From Pleurocapsales cyanobacterium LEGE 10410 (GTDB lineage: Bacteria > Cyanobacteriota > Cyanobacteriia > Cyanobacteriales > Xenococcaceae), in assembly GCA_015207195.1 (NCBI GenBank), contig JADEXJ010000044.1:1-40640 (forward strand): a DNA stretch of 40,640 nucleotides. The letters are read 5' to 3'. This document shows, one piece after another, positions 19,087-27,026 of this stretch (position 1 is its first letter; each line of letters opens with the position of its first letter). The position numbers and the translations under genes are program-made. A model generated the notes under the pieces. That model saw only the letters and a program-made list of their open reading frames with translations, was not told the DNA's origin and made no database searches.

Positions 19087-19109
19087 AAGCCTTTATGGTT
19101 GGGCTTTTT
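19087..19109 (+). promoter_or_regulatory. terminator-like hairpin in the ccm leader
   Basis: AAGCC (19087-19091) pairs with GGCTT around a 10-nt loop and is followed by further T residues, about 60 bp before the first ccmK start. It could act as an attenuator or be chance; the stem is only 5 bp. Confidence 0.3.
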
Positions 19110-19171
19110 GCTTCATTATCTAGCTATTTGCCCTGATTGGGGATCCGATTTTAAGAGGAAAAGATAAGAAA

Positions 19172-19483
19172 ATGTCTATCGCAGTAGGAATGATCGAAAC
19201 TTTGGGATTTCCAGCAGTAGTAGAGGCAGCGGACTCTATGGTCAAAGCAGCACGGGTTACCCTAGTAGGATATGAAAAAATTGGTACAGGTCGTGTTACC
19301 GTAATTGTCCGTGGGGATGTCTCGGAAGTACAGGCTTCAGTCTCTGCGGGAATGGAGTCTGTTAAGAGAGTAAATGGTGGTGAAGTACTGTCTACTCATA
19401 TCATTGCTCGCCCCCATGAAAACTTAGAATATGTTCTACCAATTCGCTACACCGAAGAAGTAGAACAGTTCCGCGCTTATTAA
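19172..19483 (+). CDS. ccmK2: carboxysome shell hexamer protein CcmK2 (first copy)
   Basis: 103 residues with a single BMC (Pf00936) domain. CcmK2 hexamers tile the facets of the beta-carboxysome, with [19 protein letters not shown] forming the pore edge and lining. The end EEVEQFRAY is the short CcmK2 form, as in Synechocystis CcmK2, which from memory also ends QFRTY. It is the first gene of the ccm operon, with GAGGA about 14 bp before the ATG. It differs from the second copy mostly at synonymous sites and at residues near 75-83 ([12 protein letters not shown]). Confidence 0.93.
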   Translation: MSIAVGMIETLGFPAVVEAADSMVKAARVTLVGYEKIGTGRVTVIVRGDVSEVQASVSAGMESVKRVNGGEVLSTHIIARPHENLEYVLPIRYTEEVEQFRAY

Positions 19484-19584
19484 TGATTTCAAAATCAAAT
19501 TCATTATCTAAATCTAGAAATTAGACGACAGTAAATTTAGTAGAACATAGCTAGCCTGAGAGTTAGCTGTACAGGAGTAAAAAT

Positions 19585-19896
19585 ATGTCAATTGCAGTTG
19601 GAATGATTGAAACCTTGGGCTTTCCTGCGGTAGTAGAAGCAGCAGATGCGATGGTCAAAGCAGCCAGGGTGACCCTGGTAGGATATGAGAAAATTGGTAC
19701 AGGTCGCGTCACCGTAATTGTCCGTGGGGATGTCTCGGAAGTACAGGCTTCTGTTGCTGCGGGAACAGAAAATGTGACTAGAGTAAATGGCGGTCAGGTT
19801 CTATCGACTCATATCATTGCTCGTCCCCACGAAAACTTAGAATATGTTTTGCCAATTCGTTACACCGAAGAAGTAGAACAATTCCGCACCTATTAA
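19585..19896 (+). CDS. ccmK2: carboxysome shell hexamer protein CcmK2 (second copy)
   Basis: 103 residues, one BMC domain, ending EEVEQFRTY as in canonical CcmK2. It follows the first copy by 101 bp and has a strong ribosome site, CAGGAG, 7 bp before the ATG. From that ribosome site through codon 22 it is identical in DNA to the third ccmK gene, whereas a central 41-bp block is identical to the first copy, a pattern expected from gene conversion. Two ccmK2-type genes in one operon are a local duplication; mixed hexamers or layers with altered pore or edge properties are possible. Confidence 0.93.
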   Translation: MSIAVGMIETLGFPAVVEAADAMVKAARVTLVGYEKIGTGRVTVIVRGDVSEVQASVAAGTENVTRVNGGQVLSTHIIARPHENLEYVLPIRYTEEVEQFRTY

Positions 19897-19903
19897 CCAA
19901 CGG

Positions 19904-19928
19904 GAAAACAAGCGAATAGCTTGTTTTC
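19904..19928 (+). promoter_or_regulatory. 10-bp perfect hairpin between ccmK2 and ccmK1
   Basis: GAAAACAAGC (19904-19913) pairs perfectly with GCTTGTTTTC (19919-19928) around GAATA, 7 bp after the ccmK2 stop. The stem carries four T but no T-tract follows. Inferred role: a 3'-end stabiliser or processing site, or a partial terminator that lets the upstream ccmK2 genes outnumber ccmK1-L-M-N. Confidence 0.6.
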
Positions 19929-20013
19929 AGAGTTAATAATTAGTTGAACTAGGCGATCGCTCTTTGATAGTAAAAGAGATTGCATAACTTAAACAAAATT
20001 CAGGAGTAAAAAT

Positions 20014-20352
20014 ATGTCAATTGCAGTTGGAATGATTGAAACCTTGGGCTTTCCTGCGGTAGTAGAAGCAGCAGATGCCATGGTCAAAGCAGCCAGAGTA
20101 ACCCTGGTAGGATACGAGAAAATTGGTACAGGTCGCGTCACCGTAATCGTCCGTGGCGATGTCTCGGAAGTACAGGCTTCAGTCTCTGCGGGAACCGAAA
20201 ACGTTAGCCGAGTAAACGGCGGTCAGGTTCTATCAACTCATATCATTGCTCGTCCACACGAAAACTTAGAATACGTTTTGCCAATCCGCTATACCGAAGC
20301 AGTAGAGCAATTCCGCGAAAGCGTCAATCCCAGTCCCTTAAGAAGACCATAG
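20014..20352 (+). CDS. ccmK1: carboxysome shell hexamer protein CcmK1
   Basis: 112 residues: the same BMC domain as its two neighbours plus a C-terminal extension [12 protein letters not shown]. That extension is the mark of CcmK1, since Synechocystis CcmK1 has a similar REIVNPS tail, and it may pack on the concave side of the hexamer. The ribosome site CAGGAG is identical to that of the second ccmK2. ccmL starts 36 bp downstream. The class could alternatively be one of the later-named CcmK variants; the tail favours CcmK1. Confidence 0.9.
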   Translation: MSIAVGMIETLGFPAVVEAADAMVKAARVTLVGYEKIGTGRVTVIVRGDVSEVQASVSAGTENVSRVNGGQVLSTHIIARPHENLEYVLPIRYTEAVEQFRESVNPSPLRRP

Positions 20353-20388
20353 AACTAATTAAGGCAACATCAATTTAGGCAACATGGT

Positions 20389-20697
20389 ATGCAGATAGCC
20401 CAAGTTCGTGGCACGGTAGTTAGCACTCACAAAGTTCCCAGTATGAGAGGAATTAAATTGCTCTTGGTTCAATATATTGATGAAGAAGGACAACTTCTAC
20501 CGAAATATGAGGTAGCAGGGGACTTAATTGGTGCTGGTGTCAGTGAGTGGGTCTTGGTTAGTCGAGGAAGTGCTGCTCGCGTTGAAGCTGGTCAAGAATC
20601 CAAACCACTGGATGCTACCATCGTTGGCATTATTGATACGGTTAACGTTGACCGCAACGCACTCTATAGCAAAAAAGACGTAGAGCGTTTGTCGTAA
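20389..20697 (+). CDS. ccmL: carboxysome vertex pentamer protein CcmL
   Basis: 102 residues of the EutN/CcmL family (BMC vertex, Pf03319). Pentamers cap the 12 vertices of the icosahedral shell. Typical segments are QIAQVRGTVVSTHKVPSM at the start, GAGVSEWVLVSRGSAAR in the middle and a VDTVNVD-type end, here IDTVNVDRNALYSKKD. The ribosome site is weak, which is consistent with the low copy number needed at vertices. It sits between ccmK1 and ccmM in the standard order. Confidence 0.95.
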   Translation: MQIAQVRGTVVSTHKVPSMRGIKLLLVQYIDEEGQLLPKYEVAGDLIGAGVSEWVLVSRGSAARVEAGQESKPLDATIVGIIDTVNVDRNALYSKKDVERLS

Positions 20698-20796
20698 AGC
20701 TAGAGTAGGCACAAGTATTTTGCCTGAGCAAATCAAAATGTAGCCCAAGTTCGTTAGCAGACAAGACAATCGAGTTAGTTTAGGAGGAATAAAAAA

Positions 20797-22893
20797 ATGG
20801 TAGTCCGCACTAAAGCGGCTCCCCAGACTCCCTGGTCGAAAAATTTAGCAACACCAAAGATAGATGAAACTGCCTACGTACATTCTTTCTCCCGTCTAAT
20901 CGGTGATGTGAGAATAGGAGCCAACGTTTTCATTGCTCCTGGTAGTTCTATTAGAGCCGACGAAGGAACACCTTTCTATATTGGTGAACATAGCAATATT
21001 CAAGATGGTGTCGTAATTCACGGTCTGGAAAAGGGTCGGGTAGTTGGTGATGATGGTAACAAGTATTCTGTCTGGATTGGCAGAAATACCTGTATTACCC
21101 ATATGGCACTAATTCATGGACCTGCCTATATCGGAGATAAATGCTTTATTGGTTTTCGCTCCACGGTGTCTAACGCCAAGTTAGGAGATGGTTGCATTGT
21201 GATGATGCACGCTCTAATTCAGGATGTGGAAATTCCTCCAGGGAAGTATATCCCATCGGGTGCGGTGATCGTCAATCAGCAGCAGGCAGAACGTTTACCA
21301 GACGTTATAGATAGCGATCGCGCATTTGCTAACCACGTTGTCGAGGTTAATGAAGCTCTTTTGGCTGGCTACCGTTGTGCCGACGATGAAGCCTGCGTCC
21401 ATCCTCAAGCTTACAGAGGCAATCAGCAAGACCCAGACCTAAGGGTGAAGCCTCATGTCAATAAGAAGAATGATTATATAAATTCAGTAGGGAATATGAG
21501 TTTAAATTCAGATATTAAAAACCAAGTGCGATCGCTATTAGCGCAAGGCTGTATTATCAGCACCGAACACGCCAACCGTCGTCGTTTCAAAACCAAATCT
21601 TGGCTCACTGGGGAGCGGATCGACAGCCGTAAGGAAGGTCAGGTGCTGGGTGAATTGGATTCTGTGCTGCGCGAATACCAAGGAGAATATGTCAGGCTGA
21701 TTGGGGTAGACCCCAAGGTTAGAAGAAGAGTAGTAGAAATGATCGTTCAGCGACCTGAGGACACCCCAGGAGAGGGAACAGTCAAAACTATTGCTACCCA
21801 TAACAGGGGTAGAAATCGCGGAGGGAGGAATCGCTCTACTAGCTACGGCGCAAACACTACTGGTAGCTTAGGTGGTGATGTTGCAGAGCAAATTAGTAGC
21901 TTGATTAGTCAAGGCTGTAGCATTGGTATTGAACGTGCCAGCAAACGTCGCTTCAAAACCAAGTCTTGGTTAACGGTCGGGCAGGTTGAAGGCAGTGGTA
22001 ATAAGGTATTCAATGCTATTGAACGGGCTGTTGCCGAATACCCTGATGAATACGTTCGCATAGTTGCTGCTGACAATCACGCCAAAAGAAGAATGGCTGA
22101 AATTATCGTGCATCGTCCTGGGGGAACTCCAGTACAGGCTACAAGAAATTGGAAATCTGGTAGTAGTCGCAATAGCTATAGTAGTAACGGTTCTAGCTAC
22201 GGCAGCAATGGTGGGAGCGGTAGCTTAGATTCAGAGGTAGTTCAAGAAATTCGTTCTTTATTGGCTGCTGGCTATCAAATTGGCTCAGAACATGCCGATA
22301 AACGTCGTTTTAAAACCAAATCTTGGAAAAGCTGTTCCCCCATCGACAGTCATCGCGAATCAGAAGTAGTTGCTGCTTTAGAAGACTGTTTGGTGGAACA
22401 TTCGGGTGAATACGTTCGGATGTTGGGCATCGATTCTCAAGCAAGACGTAGAGTGGCAGAAACTATTATCCAAAGACCTAGCGACAATCCCAAAGCTAGA
22501 GGTAATGGCAACGGTAACGGTAACGGTAACGGTAATAAAAATGTCAAGGATCGAGGCTACTTTGTAGCAGACTACACAAACAACGACAGGAAAAATAGCC
22601 GTCCTGCTCACTACAATGACTTCAGCCAAAAACAACTAAGCGATGATGCTATTCGAGAAGTAAGATCCCTATTAGCTGCTGGCTACAAAATCGGTACAGA
22701 ATATGCTGATAAAAGACGCTTTAAAACCAAATCTTGGAAAAGCTGCGCCACTATCGACAGTCGCCATGAACTGGATGTAGTTGCCTCCTTAAAAGTCGCT
22801 TTAGCCGATCATGATGGTGAATATGTTCGTTTGCTAGGAATCGATCCTAAAACTAAAAGAAGAGTAGCAGAAACGATTATTCAACGACCATAA
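20797..22893 (+). CDS. ccmM: CcmM: gamma-carbonic anhydrase fused to four Rubisco-binding SSUL modules
   Basis: 698 residues. The N-terminal left-handed beta-helix (about 15-205) keeps the zinc histidines H75, H102 and H107 and the regulatory cysteine pair C194/C200, at the same numbers I recall for the active Thermosynechococcus enzyme. An active, oxidation-switched carbonic anhydrase is therefore likely. Four small-subunit-like modules follow (about 236-320, 358-441, 478-561 and 614-698), each with RRFKTKSW. They crosslink Rubisco into the carboxysome matrix. The linkers are Gly/Ser/Asn-rich, and one is a hexanucleotide repeat. The ribosome site TAGGAGG is strong. M234 just before SSUL1 could start the short CcmM form. 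Confidence 0.96.
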   Translation: MVVRTKAAPQTPWSKNLATPKIDETAYVHSFSRLIGDVRIGANVFIAPGSSIRADEGTPFYIGEHSNIQDGVVIHGLEKGRVVGDDGNKYSVWIGRNTCITHMALIHGPAYIGDKCFIGFRSTVSNAKLGDGCIVMMHALIQDVEIPPGKYIPSGAVIVNQQQAERLPDVIDSDRAFANHVVEVNEALLAGYRCADDEACVHPQAYRGNQQDPDLRVKPHVNKKNDYINSVGNMSLNSDIKNQVRSLLAQGCIISTEHANRRRFKTKSWLTGERIDSRKEGQVLGELDSVLREYQGEYVRLIGVDPKVRRRVVEMIVQRPEDTPGEGTVKTIATHNRGRNRGGRNRSTSYGANTTGSLGGDVAEQISSLISQGCSIGIERASKRRFKTKSWLTVGQVEGSGNKVFNAIERAVAEYPDEYVRIVAADNHAKRRMAEIIVHRPGGTPVQATRNWKSGSSRNSYSSNGSSYGSNGGSGSLDSEVVQEIRSLLAAGYQIGSEHADKRRFKTKSWKSCSPIDSHRESEVVAALEDCLVEHSGEYVRMLGIDSQARRRVAETIIQRPSDNPKARGNGNGNGNGNGNKNVKDRGYFVADYTNNDRKNSRPAHYNDFSQKQLSDDAIREVRSLLAAGYKIGTEYADKRRFKTKSWKSCATIDSRHELDVVASLKVALADHDGEYVRLLGIDPKTKRRVAETIIQRP
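21496..22893 (+). CDS. ccmM: possible internal start giving short-form CcmM (M35-like)
   Basis: Beta-carboxysomes need a short CcmM made only of SSUL modules, produced in known species by internal translation initiation. Here ATG at 21496 (codon 234) is the only Met between the carbonic anhydrase domain and SSUL1, and it would give a 465-residue four-SSUL product. The preceding GTAGGG is very close to the ATG, so the ribosome site is poor. The inference rests on position. Confidence 0.45.
   Translation: MSLNSDIKNQVRSLLAQGCIISTEHANRRRFKTKSWLTGERIDSRKEGQVLGELDSVLREYQGEYVRLIGVDPKVRRRVVEMIVQRPEDTPGEGTVKTIATHNRGRNRGGRNRSTSYGANTTGSLGGDVAEQISSLISQGCSIGIERASKRRFKTKSWLTVGQVEGSGNKVFNAIERAVAEYPDEYVRIVAADNHAKRRMAEIIVHRPGGTPVQATRNWKSGSSRNSYSSNGSSYGSNGGSGSLDSEVVQEIRSLLAAGYQIGSEHADKRRFKTKSWKSCSPIDSHRESEVVAALEDCLVEHSGEYVRMLGIDSQARRRVAETIIQRPSDNPKARGNGNGNGNGNGNKNVKDRGYFVADYTNNDRKNSRPAHYNDFSQKQLSDDAIREVRSLLAAGYKIGTEYADKRRFKTKSWKSCATIDSRHELDVVASLKVALADHDGEYVRLLGIDPKTKRRVAETIIQRP
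22501..22536 (+). repeat. hexanucleotide microsatellite in ccmM
   Basis: Six near-identical 6-bp units (mostly GGTAAC) encode six Gly-Asn pairs in the linker between SSUL3 and SSUL4. In-frame slippage would change linker length without breaking the protein. Confidence 0.85.
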
Positions 22894-22990
22894 GCTAAAA
22901 CTTTACAGGTTGCATATTTTAGAAAACAGGGGAGCGGTTGTTTGTCCAGGAAGCAGCTGTTCGTCTGTCAGTCATCAAGACATTTTTTCC

Positions 22991-23647
22991 ATGATTTACT
23001 TACCACCTCCGCAACCTATTTTGAATCAGGATATACGTGTTAGCGGTGATGTTGAAATTCATCCGACAGCGTCTTTAGCACCAGGAGTTATCTTACAAGC
23101 TGCACCTGACAGCAGTATTGTTATTGGTGCGGATGTCTGCATTGGCATGGGAGTAATTATCAATGCTCATCAAGGAGCAATTGAAATAGAAAGTGGTGCT
23201 ATTTTGGGTTCTGGAGTATTGATAATCGGCAAAAGTAAGATTGGCAAAAACGCCTGTGTTGGCACTTCAACCACAGTCTTTCACCAAGACATAGCAGCAA
23301 TGGTCGTAATTGAACCAGGCTCGATTATTGGCGATATTTCTCGTAAAATTGTCTCTGAAGACCAGCGAAATACGAAAGACAATAACGATAATAGTCAGTT
23401 TTCAGAAAAACCACCGCAAAATAATTCAAAAGCATCTGATAATAATTTTGCCACTCAAGCCAATCAAAGCGTTAAGCAAGATTTTGTTCAAGAGCAAAAT
23501 TCAACTATTCCGCACGTTGAAACATCAGCCGAGACACAACCCAAAAAATCAAAACCTCCAGTGGTGGGACAAGTCTATATCAATGAGCTTTTGATAACCT
23601 TATTTCCCCATAACAAAAGCCAAAATAATCATTCTTCAAACCCGTAG
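22991..23647 (+). CDS. ccmN: carboxysome assembly protein CcmN
   Basis: 218 residues from the ATG at 22991. A hexapeptide-repeat domain (about 15-120: SGDVEIHPTASLAPGVIL, IVIGADVCIGMGVIINAHQG) binds CcmM. A low-complexity Asn/Gln/Lys linker (about 128-185) and a C-terminal amphipathic peptide (VVGQVYINELLITLFPH) follow; the latter corresponds to the encapsulation peptide that recruits shell. The frame is open to a TTG at 22910, but the extra 27 residues do not resemble CcmN, whereas MIYLPPPQP matches the known N-terminus. The ribosome site is poor, so expression may be low. Confidence 0.9.
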   Translation: MIYLPPPQPILNQDIRVSGDVEIHPTASLAPGVILQAAPDSSIVIGADVCIGMGVIINAHQGAIEIESGAILGSGVLIIGKSKIGKNACVGTSTTVFHQDIAAMVVIEPGSIIGDISRKIVSEDQRNTKDNNDNSQFSEKPPQNNSKASDNNFATQANQSVKQDFVQEQNSTIPHVETSAETQPKKSKPPVVGQVYINELLITLFPHNKSQNNHSSNP

Positions 23648-23783
23648 AAGTCAAACTACCAAGTTTGAAGTTCTGTAATTGTTGTATATCTAAATAGAAT
23701 ACGTTTGAAAGTTATCAAACCCTAAGTAAATCGATACGGACTCATATTCGTCTCGTTTTTTTTATGAGCGAAAGCAAGCTTTC

Positions 23784-23826
23784 AAAGGGTTTTTTGCCGA
23801 AAATCGATGGTTTTAACCCTTTTTTG
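23784..23826 (+). terminator. probable terminator of the ccm operon
   Basis: AAAGGGTT (23784-23791) pairs with AACCCTTT (23815-23822), followed by more T residues, about 140 bp after ccmN. The loop is long (23 nt), so the strength is uncertain. Confidence 0.5.
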
Positions 23827-23976
23827 CATCATATCTAGCTAATTTTTTCTTACTTGGTAAGTAAATATGCTTAGGAAAACAAATTGAGTTTATCGATCAG
23901 AAAAACTCTTACAAAACAACTAAATAAAGAAAATATTAATAATTCTTAACTATGCCAATAGTGTATTCAAATATTG

Positions 23977-23991
23977 ATTAGTTAAATTAAT
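23977..23991. promoter_or_regulatory. RbcR-like operator upstream of rbcL
   Basis: ATTAG-TTAAA-TTAAT fits the pattern ATTA(G/A)-N5-(C/T)TAAT that I recall for the cyanobacterial LysR-type Rubisco activator RbcR. Its centre is about 63 bp before a start point predicted from TATAAA at 24035-24040, the usual spacing for a LysR activator. Confidence 0.55.
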
Positions 23992-24034
23992 GTAAGGCAA
24001 AAAATAAACCAATCGATGTATAGTCAAAAATAAA

Positions 24035-24040
24035 TATAAA
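24035..24040 (+). promoter_or_regulatory. possible -10 box of the rbcL promoter
   Basis: TATAAA lies about 50 bp after the RbcR-like site. No good -35 box is present, as expected for an activator-dependent promoter. It would give an rbcL leader of about 290 nt. Confidence 0.35.
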
Positions 24041-24155
24041 GGCTTAACATTCATGCTATGGTATTAGCATAAGAAATTGCCGAACAAATAGCTTATTGTG
24101 CTATTCAAAAACGATTTTTTGGACTGCAAAATTTTCTACTGATTTTTAACGGTAT

Positions 24156-24292
24156 ATAGAGTCTGGTTAGATTAAGTGATTAAGTGACTGCGAAAGCCGA
24201 TGAGGGCAGCTCGACTGTGTGAAAACCTCATGCAGACAGCACCCTTTCAGCGTAGGCTGTGCCGTGAAACAGCGGAGTCAAACTGGCTCTAT
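24156..24292 (+). ncRNA. structured RNA domain in the rbcL leader (unknown class)
   Basis: A long imperfect outer helix closes the domain: 24156-24168 with 24280-24292, starting with six perfect pairs ATAGAG/CTCTAT. Inside, ATGAGG (24200-24205)/CCTCAT (24226-24231) and CTGTGTG (24215-24221)/CAGACAG (24233-24239, one mismatch) interlock as an H-type pseudoknot. ACAGC (24236-24240 and 24269-24273) can pair alternatively with GCTGT (24256-24260). It is GC-richer than the surrounding AT-rich DNA. No known riboswitch consensus is recognised. It lies 44 nt before rbcL and could control its translation or stability. Confidence 0.45.
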
Positions 24293-24335
24293 TTAGAAAA
24301 AATTAAGCGTTTTATTTATGGAGGAATGACCGAAC

Positions 24336-25751
24336 ATGGCAACCAAGACAACTGCTGGGTTTAATGCTGGTGTACAAGACTATCGCCTGACCTATTACAC
24401 CCCAGACTACACTCCCAAGGACACAGACCTTTTGGCTTGTTTCCGTATGACTCCCCAACCTGGTGTCCCCGCTGAAGAATGTGCTGCTGCTGTTGCTGCG
24501 GAATCTTCTACAGGTACTTGGACAACAGTATGGACAGATGGTTTAACCGACCTCGATCGCTATAAAGGTCGTTGCTATGAAGTCGAACCCGTTCCTGGAG
24601 AGGACAATCAGTATTTCTGCTTTGTTGCTTATCCCATGGACTTGTTTGAAGAAGGTTCTGTAACCAACATTCTGACTTCTTTGGTAGGTAACGTATTTGG
24701 TTTTAAAGCTCTACGGGCATTACGTCTAGAAGATCTTCGCATTCCCGTAGCTTTAATGAAAACTTTCCAAGGACCTCCTCACGGAATCACTGTAGAGAGA
24801 GACTTGTTGAACAAGTACGGTCGTCCTTTATTAGGTTGTACTATCAAACCAAAATTGGGTCTATCGGCTAAAAACTACGGTCGTGCGGTTTACGAATGTC
24901 TTCGTGGTGGTCTAGACTTCACCAAAGATGACGAAAACATTAACTCCCAACCTTTCATGCGCTGGCGCGATCGCTTTTTGTTCGTGCAAGAAGCCATTGA
25001 AAAAGCTCAGGCAGAAACTAACGAAGTAAAAGGACACTACCTCAACGTAACTGCTGCTACCTGCGAGCAAATGATGGAGCGTGCCGAGTTTGCCAAAGAA
25101 ATTGGTACTCCCATTATTATGCACGACTTCATAACAGGTGGTTTTACTGCCAACACTACTTTGGCTAAGTGGTGTCGTAAAAATGGTAAACTATTGCACA
25201 TTCACCGTGCAATGCACGCTGTAATTGACCGTCAAAGAAACCACGGTATCCACTTCCGCGTGTTAGCTAAATGTTTACGGATGTCTGGTGGCGATCACCT
25301 TCACTCTGGTACTGTTGTCGGTAAGTTAGAGGGTGAACGTGATATCACTCTTGGATTTGTAGACCAAATGCGTGAAGACTATGTAGAAGAAGATCGTTCT
25401 CGCGGTAACTTCTTCACTCAAGATTGGGCTTCGATGCCTGGTGTAATGCCTGTCGCTTCTGGTGGTATCCACGTATGGCATATGCCTGCGCTAGTAGAAA
25501 TCTTTGGTGACGATTCTTGTCTACAGTTTGGTGGTGGTACTTTGGGGCACCCTTGGGGTAATGCTCCTGGAGCAACTGCTAACCGTGTAGCTTTAGAAGC
25601 TTGTGTTCAAGCTCGTAATGAAGGTCGCTCTTTAGCTCGTGAAGGTAATGATGTAATTCGCGAAGCCTGTCGCTGGAGTCCTGAGTTGGCAGCAGCTTGT
25701 GAACTTTGGAAAGAAATTAAGTTTGAGTTCGATGCCGTAGATACTCTCTAA
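24336..25751 (+). CDS. rbcL: Rubisco large subunit, form IB
   Basis: Ribulose-1,5-bisphosphate carboxylase/oxygenase large chain, which fixes CO2 inside the carboxysome. 471 residues, full length. K197 in [14 protein letters not shown] is the carbamylated lysine (K201 in plants), followed by the Mg ligands D199 and E200. K171 in TIKPKLGLS is catalytic, and loop 6 has VGKLEGERD. The ribosome site GGAGG lies 12 bp before the ATG. It heads rbcL-rbcX-rbcS and lies directly downstream of the ccm operon. The long leader suggests post-transcriptional as well as RbcR control. Confidence 0.98.
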   Translation: MATKTTAGFNAGVQDYRLTYYTPDYTPKDTDLLACFRMTPQPGVPAEECAAAVAAESSTGTWTTVWTDGLTDLDRYKGRCYEVEPVPGEDNQYFCFVAYPMDLFEEGSVTNILTSLVGNVFGFKALRALRLEDLRIPVALMKTFQGPPHGITVERDLLNKYGRPLLGCTIKPKLGLSAKNYGRAVYECLRGGLDFTKDDENINSQPFMRWRDRFLFVQEAIEKAQAETNEVKGHYLNVTAATCEQMMERAEFAKEIGTPIIMHDFITGGFTANTTLAKWCRKNGKLLHIHRAMHAVIDRQRNHGIHFRVLAKCLRMSGGDHLHSGTVVGKLEGERDITLGFVDQMREDYVEEDRSRGNFFTQDWASMPGVMPVASGGIHVWHMPALVEIFGDDSCLQFGGGTLGHPWGNAPGATANRVALEACVQARNEGRSLAREGNDVIREACRWSPELAAACELWKEIKFEFDAVDTL

Positions 25752-25791
25752 GCAGCAAGAACCGTTACTTATGAACAGCCAATAGTCAGTT

Positions 25792-25837
25792 TGGGATTAA
25801 GAATTAAAGAACATAAAAACTTTAATTTAAGATCCCA
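25792..25837 (+). promoter_or_regulatory. stem-loop between rbcL and rbcX
   Basis: TGGGAT (25792-25797)/ATCCCA (25832-25837) and AATTAAAG (25802-25809)/CTTTAATT (25820-25827) form a hairpin with one 4-by-4 internal loop and a 10-nt apical loop. It lies 40 bp after the rbcL stop. Without a T-tract it is more likely a 3' stabiliser or processing site for rbcL mRNA than a terminator. Confidence 0.6.
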
Positions 25838-25854
25838 GAATTACTCTGAACTAA

Positions 25855-26259
25855 ATGCAACCAAAAGATATTGCCAAAGATACGGCTAAAGTTGTCCAAA
25901 ATTTCTTGACTTATAAAGCAGTACAGCTAGTTATTGCTCAACTAGCAGAAACTAATCCTAGGGAATCTATTTGGTTGAGACAATACTCTTCGGGGGGAAA
26001 GTTGCGGGATGCAGAAGCTTATCTCAACGAGATCATGTCTCAGCCTAGAGGAAAAGAGTTAGCTATGCGTATCATGACCGTTCGCGAGTCGATAGCAGAG
26101 CAAACTTTAGAGTTTTTGCCAGAGATAGTTGCTGCTGGACTAAAAAAAGACAACTTGGTACATCGTCGTCATCTTTTGGAGCGTCTTACCCAGTCACCCA
26201 AAGAATCTATGAACTTAGATACTTCAGAAACGACTGGAGAAACTGAAGATTCTAATTGA
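25855..26259 (+). CDS. rbcX: Rubisco assembly chaperone RbcX
   Basis: 134 residues, all helical. RbcX homodimers bind the C-terminal peptide of RbcL and help form the L8 core. The [16 protein letters not shown] segment (peptide-binding groove) and [16 protein letters not shown] are conserved family blocks. The C-terminal 15 or so residues are acidic and divergent, as usual. It sits between rbcL and rbcS in the standard order, with rbcS 22 bp downstream. Confidence 0.96.
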   Translation: MQPKDIAKDTAKVVQNFLTYKAVQLVIAQLAETNPRESIWLRQYSSGGKLRDAEAYLNEIMSQPRGKELAMRIMTVRESIAEQTLEFLPEIVAAGLKKDNLVHRRHLLERLTQSPKESMNLDTSETTGETEDSN

Positions 26260-26281
26260 AACACATTATAGAGACAAGGAA

Positions 26282-26617
26282 ATGAAAACATTACCCAAAG
26301 AGCGTCGTTACGAAACCCTTTCATATTTACCCCCTTTAACCGATCAGCAAATCGCTAAGCAAATTGATTTCATGATCGATCAGGGTTATATTCCTGGCGT
26401 AGAATTTGAAAAAGATCCTACTCCTGAGCTACACCACTGGACTTTATGGAAGCTACCTTTATTTGATGCTCGTAGCGCACAAGATGTCTTAAATGAAGTT
26501 CGCGAATGTCGTTCAGAATACTCTGACTGCTATATTCGGGTTGTTGGTTTCGATAATATCAAACAATGTCAAACCGTTAGCTTTATTGTTTACAAACCCA
26601 ATCAGAACCGTTACTAA
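26282..26617 (+). CDS. rbcS: Rubisco small subunit
   Basis: 111 residues, the cyanobacterial length. The start [19 protein letters not shown] and the motifs [20 protein letters not shown] and [10 protein letters not shown] are typical of RbcS. It caps the L8 core to give L8S8 and competes or cooperates with the CcmM SSUL modules. An AAGGA ribosome site lies 2 bp before the ATG. It ends the operon, with a strong terminator about 90 bp downstream. Confidence 0.97.
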   Translation: MKTLPKERRYETLSYLPPLTDQQIAKQIDFMIDQGYIPGVEFEKDPTPELHHWTLWKLPLFDARSAQDVLNEVRECRSEYSDCYIRVVGFDNIKQCQTVSFIVYKPNQNRY

Positions 26618-26704
26618 AAGAGCGAAAGCTTAGGTGTCTGCCAATTTATTGTGCTTCCTACTTTAATTTGGTTGAGCCAGATCTAAGTAAAATTTAATAT
26701 TCTC

Positions 26705-26750
26705 AAGGATAATGTGATGAGTAAATGCTGACATTATCCTTTTTTATTTT
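26705..26750 (+). terminator. rho-independent terminator of rbcLXS
   Basis: A perfect 11-bp stem, AAGGATAATGT (26705-26715) with ACATTATCCTT (26731-26741), a 15-nt loop and a T-rich tail. The rest of the 409-bp gap to hisF shows no gene. Confidence 0.9.
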
Positions 26751-27026
26751 TTGGATATACCGTGGTTCGATGTCCAAATCTGTAATAATAGTTATTTCAG
26801 CTTTAATCTTCAAATTTAAATCTTCGTCACGGTCGATTTATAGATGATGGCTGCGCTAGCAAGATTTGGCTAAATTTTTCGCCATCAAGATTGTCTCGAC
26901 CAAATTGTATGAGATGTAGCTGATAGCGTAGTTGAAAAATTAGTTGCTAACTACTGGAGCGTAAAACAATTACGATCGCCAACTTTTAACCAAAAATTTT
27001 TTTGCTTAATAACCAGAAACTGAACT

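Larger units (their letters stand above)
18229..19171. promoter_or_regulatory. 0.94-kb divergent control region between ndhF and ccmK
   Basis: There is no credible gene in either strand. The region is AT-rich and contains: a perfect 12-bp palindrome TTAGTTAACTAA (18621-18632) flanked by partial GAC/GTC arms; a TTAG-N6-CTAA dyad near 18931-18944, next to a 9-of-10 match to an RbcR-like ATTA(G/A)-N5-(C/T)TAAT pattern (18925-18939); a possible promoter; and a terminator-like hairpin close to ccmK. LysR-type regulators are the usual controllers of such carbon-uptake genes, so these dyads are the best operator candidates. Confidence 0.5.

Noticed and set aside
20407-20427. TTAGCACTC sequence resembling half of a CIRCE heat-shock operator
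   Set aside because: It lies inside ccmL coding sequence and the second half (GAGTGCTAA) is not at the required 9-bp spacing.
22910-22990. TTG-initiated 27-residue extension of CcmN
   Set aside because: The residues do not resemble CcmN N-termini, and ATG at 22991 gives the expected MIYLPPPQP start.
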